A DNA stretch of 64,000 bases from Corallococcus soli. GTDB lineage: Bacteria; Myxococcota; Myxococcia; Myxococcales; Myxococcaceae. Position 1 is the first letter of the stretch, and every line of letters starts with the position of its first letter. Under the pieces are notes generated by a model. That model searched no databases, had not been told where the DNA came from, and worked only from the letters and a program-made list of their open reading frames with translations. A program made the translations under genes and the position numbers. Positions 51,200 through 61,511 of the stretch are shown piece by piece. The DNA lies in assembly GCF_014930455.1 (NCBI RefSeq), contig NZ_JAAIYO010000019.1, positions 44,756 to 108,755 on the forward strand, read 5' to 3'.

Positions 51200-53728
51200 T
51201 CACAGCGCGGCCCGCCGCTCCAGCACCTGCCGGCTGAAGCGCCCGAAGTCCTCGTCGATGCCGCGAAGCTGGGTGGTCAGCTTGCGCGCGCTGCCTCCCA
51301 GCTCACCCGGGAGCGCCTCCAGGATGCCCAGGGTGGCCTTGAGCCGCACGAGCTCGCCCTCCTTGAGCGCGAGCAGCGGGAAGCGGCTGCGCACCAGTCG
51401 CTCGAAGGTGCGCTCCGCGTCGCCACGCGCGGTCAGGGACTCCGGGGTCGGCAGCGCGGACAACAACTGCGTCAACCAGCTGCGCAGGTACTTGATGCGG
51501 GACTGGAGGAAGGACAGCTCCGCCTCCGCGATCGCCGCGCGCACCGAGTCGGAGAGGAACGCCGCCGCGGAAGGGGGACGCGCCGCCATCAACTGACTGT
51601 CCAGCCCCACCAGCGCCGCCAGCTCCCCATCCGGCGCCTGCGTGGACAGCTCGCCCCGGTAGTAGGTGTACGCCTCGCCGCTGAGCACCGCCGTGGGCGC
51701 GGGCGGGGGACTGGCCACCTCGCGCGACAGCACGCGGGCGTGCTCCCGAAGGCGCGTCTCCATCAGGTCGCGGCACTCGACGAGCACCGGCTCGGCCGTC
51801 ACGCCCTCGCGCCGCAGGTTCTCCGCCACCGCCTGCACCGCGCGGCCATACTGCTCGATGCGCTCGAACGGGGTCGCGCCCAGCACCTCGCGCGCGTACG
51901 CCACGCTCAGCGGCTTGAGCAGCTCCTGCTTCAAGCCCGCCTGCGAGGGGTCCAACGCCGTCAGCGCCTTCTCCAACTGCGTGAGGCGCCGCGAGTCCGC
52001 GGAGAGCGCATCCAGCGGATCCTTGCGCCCCCGGGACGCCCCCGCGGGGAACGCCGCCGACACCCGCCGCCGCAGCGCCGTCACCACCCGGAGGCGGGTG
52101 TTCCGGTCGGCCTCGCGCAGCGGCTCGTGCAGGGCGGGCACGGTCTCCGTCAGGAGCACCGCCAGCGAGCCCATCACCCCCAGCTCCTCCTCCAGGTTCT
52201 CCGCGAGCCCGACCAGCCACTCCATCTTCACGCCGTCCTCGAAGGCCAGCCCCTCCGCCGCGGACGCGCTCATCTCCAGCGCCTGCTCCAGGAACCGCGC
52301 GGACGCTTCGCACAGCGCGGCGTGGCCCGACCGCAGCTCCGGCACGGCGCGGCACAGCTCCAGGACGTCGCGGATGGCGGTGAGCAGCGCCACGCCGCCC
52401 CTTCCCTCCCCCTGCCCCGCCATGCCCCGCGCCAGCCGCTGGTCCAGCGCCGCCACCAGCGCGCGCGCCGCGACCAACAGCGGCGCCCGGTTCTGGCCGT
52501 GGCGCGGGCCCGGCACCAGCTTGGCCAGCACGCCGCGCGCGGTGCTGGACACCACGCCCGCCTGCCAGTTGCGGCTCAGCGCTTCCGCGGCGTTCACGTC
52601 GTCGGTGGCCGCGAGCGTCGTCGCCTCGCGCTCCACGCCCCCGCCCAGCTCCTGGCGCACCTTGCCCAGCACCTCGTCGAAGGTGCGCTGCTCCAACCGG
52701 ACGATCTCCAGCTGCGCCCGCTCCCGGGGGTCCACCGCCGCCTTGAGCAGCGCGTCCGCCTCCGCCGCGGGCGGGCCTCCGAGCAGGAAGAACCAGCGCA
52801 GCGCGTCCAGGTCCTCCACCGTCGCCTCCAGCGACCGGTCCGGACGGCGGTAGATCTGATCGCGCACCACCGCCGCCTTCAGCGTCCACAGCGCCTTCAC
52901 CACCGACCGCTGGGAGAAGTACTTCGTGGGCACGTAGTCCGGCAGCTTCGACACCTGCGCCACCAGCGAGCGCTCCAGCGCGTCCGTCAGCATCTCCACG
53001 CCTTCGAGCACGTTGCCGGGCACCCTCACCTGCGCCACCGCGTCCTGGAGCAGATCCAACTGCTGCAACGTCAGCGTGGCGCGCAGGTCCGGCCGCGTTC
53101 CGTGCACGAAGCGGTGCAGCATCGCGGCCCGGCTCTCCCGCCGGGCGAAGGCCTTGGGCACGAAGCAGATGAAGCTCAGCCGGTCCGCGAACGCCAGCAA
53201 CAGCTCCGGCGAGCGCGCGAGCACATCCGTGAGGTAGCGGTTGCTCGTCATCACGACGCACTCGGTGCGGCCGGCCGTCACCTTGCGCCCGTGCTTCAGC
53301 TCCCGCTCGTACATCACGTTGAGGATGGAGCGCAGCAGCATGTCCCGGCCGTCGAAGACCTCGTCCAGGAACGCGTGCACCGAGCCCAGCATGCCCTCGT
53401 CGGTGAGGTACTCCGTGCGCCCCGTCTCCGTGAGGACCTTGAAGTCCACCGGCCCGATGAGGTCCGTCTGCAGGGTGGATTCAGCGATCTGCTTGGAGAA
53501 CAGCGAGGGCAGCCCCGACGTCTCGTCGGTGATGCGGCCCAGGACGGCGCTGGCCACCGCGCTCTTGGCCGTGCCGGGAGGCCCCACCACCAGCACGTGC
53601 TCCCGGCACAGGAGCGCCAGCTCGATCTGCGTGAAGAGCGTCTCGCGCTCCAGATACGTCTCCCGGAGCTCCCCGAAGAAGCGACGAAAGCACTGGGCGG
53701 CCTGCAGGTAGGGAGGAGGCGAGGTCAC
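51200..53728 (-). CDS. MoxR-type AAA+ ATPase (RavA-like), long C-terminal extension
   Basis: An 842-residue AAA+ protein of the MoxR group. The ATPase (about 1-260) has Walker A VVGPPGTAKSAVASAVL, Walker B HAFLDEVFDGRDML, and sensor CVVMTSNRYLTDVL. About 550 residues of helical sequence follow, where RavA has about 200. The VWA partner gene begins 35 bases downstream. GTG at 53728 is in frame but no strong ribosome site precedes it. The DCC gene lies upstream on the same strand. Confidence 0.85.
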   Translation of the reverse strand: MTSPPPYLQAAQCFRRFFGELRETYLERETLFTQIELALLCREHVLVVGPPGTAKSAVASAVLGRITDETSGLPSLFSKQIAESTLQTDLIGPVDFKVLTETGRTEYLTDEGMLGSVHAFLDEVFDGRDMLLRSILNVMYERELKHGRKVTAGRTECVVMTSNRYLTDVLARSPELLLAFADRLSFICFVPKAFARRESRAAMLHRFVHGTRPDLRATLTLQQLDLLQDAVAQVRVPGNVLEGVEMLTDALERSLVAQVSKLPDYVPTKYFSQRSVVKALWTLKAAVVRDQIYRRPDRSLEATVEDLDALRWFFLLGGPPAAEADALLKAAVDPRERAQLEIVRLEQRTFDEVLGKVRQELGGGVEREATTLAATDDVNAAEALSRNWQAGVVSSTARGVLAKLVPGPRHGQNRAPLLVAARALVAALDQRLARGMAGQGEGRGGVALLTAIRDVLELCRAVPELRSGHAALCEASARFLEQALEMSASAAEGLAFEDGVKMEWLVGLAENLEEELGVMGSLAVLLTETVPALHEPLREADRNTRLRVVTALRRRVSAAFPAGASRGRKDPLDALSADSRRLTQLEKALTALDPSQAGLKQELLKPLSVAYAREVLGATPFERIEQYGRAVQAVAENLRREGVTAEPVLVECRDLMETRLREHARVLSREVASPPPAPTAVLSGEAYTYYRGELSTQAPDGELAALVGLDSQLMAARPPSAAAFLSDSVRAAIAEAELSFLQSRIKYLRSWLTQLLSALPTPESLTARGDAERTFERLVRSRFPLLALKEGELVRLKATLGILEALPGELGGSARKLTTQLRGIDEDFGRFSRQVLERRAAL

Positions 53729-53779
53729 GGAGGGCCCGAGGAGAGCGGAGAAGGACGCATGCTACCCGCCCCCCTTCCC

Positions 53780-54187
53780 CTATTTGAAGTGCACCGCGCA
53801 GGCCCCGTCGGGGCAGTTGCGACCCGCGATGCGGAAGCGGTAGCGGGCCACCATCCCATAGACCACGTCCGAGAGCTGGCGCACCCCCGGCACGTAGTAC
53901 ACGTAGAGCAGCCGGCCCAGCGGGCGTCGTCCCAGCGCCCGCACGATGGCCTCCGCCCCCTCCAGGACCCGGCCATCCGCCTGGATGAGCTGCATGGCCT
54001 TCTCGCACCGCTCGGCGGTGACGCCGGGGAAGGCCTCCAGGACCCCCTCGTCGCGGAACGAGAGCAGCTGCGTGCCCTGGTTGCCCACCAGCTTCCGCAT
54101 CTCCCTGGCGGCCCCACTGCAGACACGGCAGTGGCTGTCGTAGAGGACCACGTCATGTCCCGGCGGCGTTGTCTGGAGCGTCGTCAC
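53780..54187 (-). CDS. DCC-family (DUF393) thiol-disulfide oxidoreductase-like protein
   Basis: A 135-residue protein with the DCC motif YDSHCRVCSGAAREMRKL, that is D-x-x-C-x-x-C, typical of DUF393. Another Cys pair (RNCPDGACAVHF) ends the protein. GTG at 54187 has GGGAGGTGAC 7 bases upstream. No partner is apparent among the neighbours. Redox function is inferred from the family. Confidence 0.85.
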   Translation of the reverse strand: MTTLQTTPPGHDVVLYDSHCRVCSGAAREMRKLVGNQGTQLLSFRDEGVLEAFPGVTAERCEKAMQLIQADGRVLEGAEAIVRALGRRPLGRLLYVYYVPGVRQLSDVVYGMVARYRFRIAGRNCPDGACAVHFK

Positions 54188-54222
54188 GCGTCACCTCCCC
54201 ACGGGCTTCCCTGTCTTCTATG

Positions 54223-55083
54223 TCAACGGGCCTTGAGCATGTCATGCAGCTGGCCATGCACGCTGCGCCAGATGTCGTGCTGTCGTTCAATGGGATCCAT
54301 CAGCGCGAGCCCCACCGACGTCGCCGGCGAGCTGCCCTGGAAGGCCGAATACTGTCGGATGCGCGTCCCTCCGGTGCCGTCGTCATCGAAGATGAAGCGG
54401 TTGGTGCCTCGCAGCGGGTGGCCGTCCAGCGTCGTGATGTGGACGGTGCGCTGCTCCGCGTCGAGCTTCACGGTGATGGGCGCCCACACCGGCGGCGGCC
54501 CCTGCTCCTCCAGGAACAGCCGGGCGCCATCCGTCAGCGCGCTGGCCGCCGGCCGCAGGAAGATGCCCGCCGCGCCGAAGAGCAGCTCCGGGTGGCCCAC
54601 GAAGGCGGCGTAGGCGTCCTTCGCGGACACGCCCGGGATGGTGCTGGTGTAGTCCGTCAGCGACGTGGGTGCGCCCGCGATGGGAGGACTCGGCTCCAGT
54701 TGCCCCAGGTGCTTGCGCGCGTAGGCGTCCATCGCGGTGCCCACGTCCAGCGTCACGCTCACCGCCGCCGCCTGGGTCTGCTCCAGGAGCAGCGCGCCCT
54801 GCTTCACCTGCTCCTTCAGGGACCCCGTGGGCCGGGGCGGAAACGCGCCCCCCACGCCGAAGTCGAAGCCGTTGTCCTCCCGCGCCCGGGGGGCCACCGG
54901 GGAGGCCCGCGCGGAGGTCGCGGCGGGCACGCCCCCGCCCCGGAACACCTCCACGGAGTTGGGCGGGGCCGACGTCACCGGCCGGCCAGCGGGCTCCGCG
55001 CGCGACGGGGCGGGGCCAGACAGGACTTCGGGGGCGGGGGCTTCAGGCAGGACGCCGGACAGCAGGGACTCGATACGGGACAT
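54223..55083 (-). CDS. Protein of unknown function
   Basis: A 286-residue protein. Residues 1-70 are low-complexity Ala/Pro/Gly. The rest has a possible globular domain with SLTDYTSTIPGVSAKDAYAA, VKLDAEQRTVHITTLDGHPL and a helical end (RQHDIWRSVHGQLHDMLKA). No family is recognised; no signal peptide or membrane segment is seen. GGAAGGTG lies 8 bases before the ATG at 55083. It lies 35 bases upstream of the DCC gene on the same strand and might be cotranscribed. Confidence 0.6.
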   Translation of the reverse strand: MSRIESLLSGVLPEAPAPEVLSGPAPSRAEPAGRPVTSAPPNSVEVFRGGGVPAATSARASPVAPRAREDNGFDFGVGGAFPPRPTGSLKEQVKQGALLLEQTQAAAVSVTLDVGTAMDAYARKHLGQLEPSPPIAGAPTSLTDYTSTIPGVSAKDAYAAFVGHPELLFGAAGIFLRPAASALTDGARLFLEEQGPPPVWAPITVKLDAEQRTVHITTLDGHPLRGTNRFIFDDDGTGGTRIRQYSAFQGSSPATSVGLALMDPIERQHDIWRSVHGQLHDMLKAR

Positions 55084-55280
55084 GGCGGAACACCTTCCGG
55101 GAGGCAGCGAGGAACCCGCCTGCTCCTTGCAGCACCACCGCCAGCCCGGACCGCGTGAAATCGCGGGGTTGTCCTCCCCCTTCATCCTGCGCCCGGCACT
55201 CCCATCCACCGCGCGGGAAGGGACCCGGGCAAAGAAGAAGGGCCGGCGCCCCTCGTCGGAGCACCGGCCCTGGAGCGTCA

Positions 55281-55305
55281 GCCCCCGCCGCGCTGGGGCG
55301 GGGGC
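55281..55305 (-). terminator. Terminator after dnaK
   Basis: A perfect 9-bp stem GCCCCCGCC (55281-55289) / GGCGGGGGC (55297-55305) lies 10 bases after the dnaK stop. A second stem (GGGCCGG/CCGGCCC) is present around 55240-55270. No U-run follows either. Confidence 0.5.
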
Positions 55306-55314
55306 CTCATGGCC

Positions 55315-57237
<1,923 letters not shown>

Positions 57238-57634
57238 CCTCTGGAAATAACTGCGTTTTTCCTGCGAAGTCCTGATGTACGCCCAACGTAACCACCCCCC
57301 CTGGTGTGTCAAACGACAGGGTGGGTTTCCGCTGGGCGCTCGGGGCCCTGGCCCAAAGGTGATGACGCCCCCTGCGTAGCGCAGTGCGCAGCGCCACGCC
57401 GGGCCGCGTCACCTGCCTGCCACTCGGGCGCCACGGGTGCGTAACGCGCTCTACACCGCCGTCACCCTGCGGTAGCAACCGAGCGGTCACACCGACGACC
57501 AGCAAACCATGCAACCCCTTGAAACTTCAGTGACTCCGGCGCCTGACACCTTGCGTTAACGGTTGGCGAGAAAAGTGCACAGTCCAAACCGCGTCATCAC
57601 TGTCATACCTGCCCCCCGCCCCCTGGAGTCGTCC
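57238..57634. other. Divergent intergenic region, dnaK to lipid-kinase gene
   Basis: About 400 bases with no gene. It carries the candidate dnaK promoter. The segment 57460-57600 is less GC-rich and probably holds the promoter of the lipid-kinase gene, but no clean hexamer pair could be assigned. Confidence 0.4.
57285..57312 (-). promoter_or_regulatory. Candidate sigma-70 type promoter of dnaK
   Basis: On the minus strand TTGACA (57312-57307), a 16-base spacer and TACGTT (57290-57285) precede dnaK; transcription would start near 57278, about 40 bases before the ATG. The -35 is perfect and the -10 is weak. No CIRCE inverted repeat is seen nearby. Confidence 0.42.
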
Positions 57635-58723
57635 ATGCTGGTCCAGCCCCTTCGTTCCACGGACTTCCGCCGCGCCCCATCGGCGCTTCCGTCCGCCGAG
57701 CCGAAGGTCGCGGTCATGCTGAACGCGAACGCCCGCAAGGTGGACGCCCGGGTGGTCAAGCTGCTGTCGCACGTGGTGCCGGAGGAGGACCTCTTCCTGT
57801 CGCGCTCGCCCCTGGACGCGCGCCGCATCGCGCAGACGGTGCTGGAGCGGGGCTACCCCACGGTGTTCACCGGCGGCGGCGACGGCACCTTCATGGGCTT
57901 CGTCAATGAGGTGCTGCAGCAGGTGGGCCCGCGCGGGAAGTTCGCCGGGCAGGCCGCGCCGCGCTTCGGCATCCTCAAGCTGGGCACGGGCAACGGCATC
58001 GCGGCGTTCGTCAACGCCTCCAGCACCCGGGGCGACGGCATCCTCAACGACGTGGTGCGGGCCCGCGCGGCGGAGTTCCCCAGCGTGCGCGCCATGGACC
58101 TGGTGCAGGTGGACGGCCAGCGCGCGCCCTTCGCGGGGCTGGGCGTGGATGGCAAGGTGCTCAACGACTACATCGCCGTGAAGGAGACCCTGGGCAAGGG
58201 CATGTTCAAGCGGGTCATGTCCGGCGGCGGCGGCTACTTCTCCGCGGTGGCCTTCAAGACGGTGCCGCACTACCTCACCAGCTCCGTGCTGGTGGAGTGC
58301 GAGGTCGTCAACGGCGCGGCGGAGGCGTACCGGCTGGGCGCGGAGGGCCACGAGGTGGGCGGCCCCATCGCTCCGGGCGCGGTGCTCTTCCGGGGCAAGC
58401 TGATGATGGCCGCCGCGGGCACCATGCCCTTCTACGGCTACGGCTTCCGCATGTTCCCGTACGCGAATGACCGCCGGGGCTACCTCCAGCTGCGCCTGGG
58501 GCAGGTGTCGCCCACGCAGGTGCTGGCCAACCTGCCCCGCCTCTGGAACGGCCGCTGGGCCCCGGAAGGCCTGCACGACTTCCACGCGAAGGACGTCACC
58601 ATCCGCTTCGCGCGCCCCATGCCCTTCCAGGTGGGCGGCGACGCGGCCGGCTACCGCGAGCAGGTCACGCTGTCGGTGGCCCCTGAATCCATCGAGCTGC
58701 TCGACTTCAACGGCATCCAGTAG
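57635..58723 (+). CDS. Diacylglycerol kinase catalytic-domain protein (lipid kinase)
   Basis: A 362-residue DAGK/YegS-like lipid kinase. The glycine-rich nucleotide motif FTGGGDGTFMGFVNEVL is clear, followed by GILKLGTGNGIAAFVNAS, the region usually NDxxR/GTxND, then GLGVDGKVLNDY. The C-terminus has a beta-rich second domain (EVGGPIAPGAVLFRGKLMMA). GGAG lies 6 bases before ATG 57635. The lipid substrate is unknown. Confidence 0.85.
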   Translation: MLVQPLRSTDFRRAPSALPSAEPKVAVMLNANARKVDARVVKLLSHVVPEEDLFLSRSPLDARRIAQTVLERGYPTVFTGGGDGTFMGFVNEVLQQVGPRGKFAGQAAPRFGILKLGTGNGIAAFVNASSTRGDGILNDVVRARAAEFPSVRAMDLVQVDGQRAPFAGLGVDGKVLNDYIAVKETLGKGMFKRVMSGGGGYFSAVAFKTVPHYLTSSVLVECEVVNGAAEAYRLGAEGHEVGGPIAPGAVLFRGKLMMAAAGTMPFYGYGFRMFPYANDRRGYLQLRLGQVSPTQVLANLPRLWNGRWAPEGLHDFHAKDVTIRFARPMPFQVGGDAAGYREQVTLSVAPESIELLDFNGIQ

Positions 58724-58758
58724 CGCCGGGAAGGGGGCCCTTCACGGGGGCCCCGGCC

Positions 58759-58779
58759 GGGAGCCGACAGCCGGCTCCC
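58759..58779. terminator. Hairpin between the convergent lipid-kinase and methyltransferase genes
   Basis: GGGAGCCG (58759-58766), loop ACAGC, CGGCTCCC (58772-58779), 35 bases after the lipid-kinase stop. Perfect 8-bp stem, no U-run. Confidence 0.45.
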
Positions 58780-58795
58780 CCAACGGACACCCAGG

Positions 58796-59557
58796 TCAGC
58801 CCCGGTCGCGTGACGCGGGGGGCTTCTCGCCCGGCTCCTTGCGCCGCCCCACCGCGAACGCATAGCTGACGCCCGGCTTGTGGTTGTGCTCCTGGTGCAG
58901 GGCCAGCTCCTCGCGGAAGGCGGCGCTCTCCGGGGAGGCGGCCTGCGGCAGGTGCGCTTCCATGTCCCGGTAGAGCGCGTCCAGCTCCGTGTCGTGCAGC
59001 GACTCCACGGACTCCGGCTCGTAGCCCGCGCCCTCCAGGGCCTGGAGCAGCTCGCGCGGCAGGAGCAGCGGCGCGCCCAGGCGCTTCTCCCAGAAGTCGA
59101 GCACCGGCTTGGGCGTGAAGCGGCCCACGCGCGCCGGGAAGGTGAAGCCAACGCGGCCCCGCTTGCCCAGCAGCTGGCGGAACACGCGCAGCGACACGTC
59201 CAGCGGGTACTGCACGCGCCCCGGCACGAGGATGCCGTGGAAGGGCCCGTCCAGCATGCCCAGGGCGTCCGGGGCCACGCGGCGCACCTCGATGCGATCC
59301 GACAGGCCCTGGGAGCGCACGCGCTCGCGCACGGGGGACACCAGGGCTTCGTCGGTGTCCACGGCCACCACGGAGCAGCGCAGCTCCTGGGCCAGCAGCA
59401 CGGCGGCGCTGCCCTCCGGCCCGCAGCCGAGCACCAGCACGCGGGCGCCGGGGTCCAGCTGGGCCACCTTGGCGAAGCGGCGCGTGGCGTCGTCGGAGCC
59501 GAACGCGCGCTGCGCACCCGGCGGGTGGTACAGCGGGAATGGCTCGGCGGGACTCAT
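58796..59557 (-). CDS. SAM-dependent methyltransferase
   Basis: A 253-residue class I methyltransferase-like protein. Motif I is LVLGCGPEGSAAVLLA, followed by VVAVDTDEALVSPVRERV and GPFHGILVPGRVQYPLDV (post-I and motif IV region). A C-terminal PELLQ helical region and basic tail follow. GAGGGTGGC precedes ATG 59557 by 5 bases. The acceptor substrate is unknown. It converges on the lipid-kinase gene. Confidence 0.78.
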   Translation of the reverse strand: MSPAEPFPLYHPPGAQRAFGSDDATRRFAKVAQLDPGARVLVLGCGPEGSAAVLLAQELRCSVVAVDTDEALVSPVRERVRSQGLSDRIEVRRVAPDALGMLDGPFHGILVPGRVQYPLDVSLRVFRQLLGKRGRVGFTFPARVGRFTPKPVLDFWEKRLGAPLLLPRELLQALEGAGYEPESVESLHDTELDALYRDMEAHLPQAASPESAAFREELALHQEHNHKPGVSYAFAVGRRKEPGEKPPASRDRG

Positions 59558-59645
59558 GCCACCCTCATATACGCAGCCCGGCCGGACTTCCAGCCACCGG
59601 AAGCCCCCTTCCCCACCCTGGGATGGAGCCCGCGCGACGCCTGCC

Positions 59646-59963
59646 TCACAGGTAGTAGACGATGCGCGGATCCTCGTGCAGCGCCTCATAGATGGCGCGG
59701 CGCTGCTCCTCCGACAGCAGGAACACCGCCACGCTCAAGGAGATGTAGTTCCCCTTGCTGCTGGGCTGCTGCCGGATGGAGTCCGGGGACACCTCCGTCC
59801 CCATCTTCCGCTTGAAGAGCTGGCGCACGTGTTCGGCGAAGCTGAGCGTCCCTTCGTCCGTCACCTTGCCCATCACCTTGAACTCGTAGGTGGTGGGGTA
59901 CTCGATGAGGGGCTTCTTCTCCTCATCGGGGGCCGCGGGCTTGTCGGAGCCGTCCTGGGTCAT
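59646..59963 (-). CDS. DUF493 (YbeD) family protein
   Basis: A 105-residue protein of the YbeD/DUF493 family: IEYPTTYEFKVMGKVTDEGT, HVRQLFKRKMGTEVSPDS, and SVAVFLLSEEQRRAIYEALH. ATG at 59963 has GAGAG close upstream; a GTG at 59999 overlaps the PhoH stop (GTGA) and could be used by translational coupling. Members often sit near lipoate genes; no such gene is here. Function unknown. Confidence 0.82.
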   Translation of the reverse strand: MTQDGSDKPAAPDEEKKPLIEYPTTYEFKVMGKVTDEGTLSFAEHVRQLFKRKMGTEVSPDSIRQQPSSKGNYISLSVAVFLLSEEQRRAIYEALHEDPRIVYYL

Positions 59964-59995
59964 GACATCTCTCGGGCTTGAGGACTTCGGGTGCG

Positions 59996-61315
59996 TCACA
60001 GCAGGTTGGCCGACAGCTCGGCCAGCATGCTGCGCTCGCCCTTGGCCATGGTGATGTGGCCGGCGATCTTCTCGTTCTTGAAGCGGTTGACCACGTGCAC
60101 GAGCCCGTTGTTGGTCGAATCCACGTACGGGTTGTCGATCTGGAACGGGTCGCCGGTGAGGATGATCTTCGTGTTGTCGCCCACGCGGGTGAGGATGGTC
60201 TTCACCTCGTGGGGGGTGAGGTTCTGCGCCTCGTCCACGATGATGAACTGGTTGGGGATGCTGCGTCCACGGATGTACGTGAGCGGTTCAATCTCCATCA
60301 GCCCCAGGTCCATCAGCTCGTGGTGGCCGCGCCCGGCCTTCTTGTCCGCGCGGCTCAGGTTCATGAGGAACTCCACGTTGTCGAAGATGGGCTGCATCCA
60401 GGGGTTGAGCTTCTCCTCGACGCTGCCCGGCAGGTAGCCGATGTCCCGGCCCAGGGGGAAGATGGGCCGGCTGACCAGCAGCTTGTGGTACAGCCCCTCC
60501 TCCGTCACCTTCTGCAGGCCCGCGGCGATGGCGAGCAGCGTCTTGCCGGTGCCCGCCTTGCCCACGATGGTCACGAGCTTGATCTCATCGTTGAGCAGCA
60601 GGTCCAGGCAGAACGCCTGCTCCATGTTGCGCGGACGGATGCCCCAGGTGCCTTCCTTGCTATGGCGCGCGAGCGGCACGAGCCGCGCCTTGGCCGCGTT
60701 GAAGCGGGCCATGGCCGTATGGGACGGGTTCAGCTCGTCCTTGACCAGCACCAGCTGGTTGGGGAAGAGCCGGTCCTGGGCCGGCACCTCCACCTCGCCG
60801 CCGGGCTTGTAGAGCTGATCCACCAGGTCCTGGGGCACGAGCAGTTCGGTGAAGCCCGTGTAGAGGTCGGTGATCTCCACGCGCTCGGTGTCGAAGTCCT
60901 GGGCGGACAGGCCCAGGGCGTCGGCGCGGATGCGCAGGTTGGTGTCCTTGGTGATGAAGACGGCCTGGGTCTCCGGCTCCTTCTCCATCAGGTCCAGGGC
61001 CACCGCGAGGATGCGGTTGTCCACCAGGTTGCTGTCCACCATGGACGACGGCAGCGCGCGGTCGGTGAAGCTCACGCGCAGCATCCCGCCGTGCGGCAGC
61101 GGGACGCCCTCCTTCATGGAGCCTTCAGCGCGGAATGAATCCAGGTAGCGCGCCACCAGTCGCGCATTGCGTCCCAGCTCGGAGAGATCGCGCTTGAAGT
61201 TGTCGATCTCCTCGATGACGTAGATGGGGATGATGACGTTGTTGTCCTTGAACCCGTAGATGCTGCGGGGATCATGGAGGAGGACGTTCGTGTCGAGGAT
61301 GAAGTTCTTTCGCAT
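59996..61315 (-). CDS. PIN-PhoH fusion ATPase (PhoH2-like)
   Basis: A 439-residue protein. The N-terminal PIN RNase domain (KNFILDTNVLLHDPRSIYGF, VIIPIYVIEEIDNFKRDLSE, DNRILAVALDL) is followed by a PhoH helicase-like ATPase with Walker A VGKAGTGKTLLAIAAGLQ, PIFPLGRDIGYLPGSVEEK, Walker B FIIVDEAQNLTPHE and TGDPFQIDNP. PhoH2 proteins are described as RNA helicase-RNases. ATG at 61315 matches the PIN start (MRKNFILDTNVLL). The next gene overlaps or abuts the stop. Confidence 0.92.
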   Translation of the reverse strand: MRKNFILDTNVLLHDPRSIYGFKDNNVIIPIYVIEEIDNFKRDLSELGRNARLVARYLDSFRAEGSMKEGVPLPHGGMLRVSFTDRALPSSMVDSNLVDNRILAVALDLMEKEPETQAVFITKDTNLRIRADALGLSAQDFDTERVEITDLYTGFTELLVPQDLVDQLYKPGGEVEVPAQDRLFPNQLVLVKDELNPSHTAMARFNAAKARLVPLARHSKEGTWGIRPRNMEQAFCLDLLLNDEIKLVTIVGKAGTGKTLLAIAAGLQKVTEEGLYHKLLVSRPIFPLGRDIGYLPGSVEEKLNPWMQPIFDNVEFLMNLSRADKKAGRGHHELMDLGLMEIEPLTYIRGRSIPNQFIIVDEAQNLTPHEVKTILTRVGDNTKIILTGDPFQIDNPYVDSTNNGLVHVVNRFKNEKIAGHITMAKGERSMLAELSANLL

Positions 61316-61511
61316 CGAGGGCTTCGCGACCTGACCTGGTTCGGGTGCGATTGCGGACGGCGAGCGACGGACGAGGATGACAACCCCGTCCAATATAGGC
61401 ACCGAACGAAGGGGCACCACCGTCATTCCCGCCCGGGAAGACGAAGGGACGTCCAAAAAAGCACGGCCACCGTCCTCATCGGGCCCGGGCGACGCGGTCC
61501 AGGGGCGGCCC

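Noticed and set aside
48720..51596. A 958-residue plus-strand ORF opposite the VWA gene
   Set aside because: Antisense shadow with Arg/His/Gln-rich, domain-free sequence; the minus strand has MIDAS motifs.
51740..54613. A 957-residue plus-strand ORF opposite the MoxR gene
   Set aside because: Antisense shadow; His/Arg-rich with no domain; the minus strand has Walker motifs.
57238..57634. Search for a CIRCE element upstream of dnaK
   Set aside because: No TTAGCACTC-N9-GAGTGCTAA-like repeat is present.
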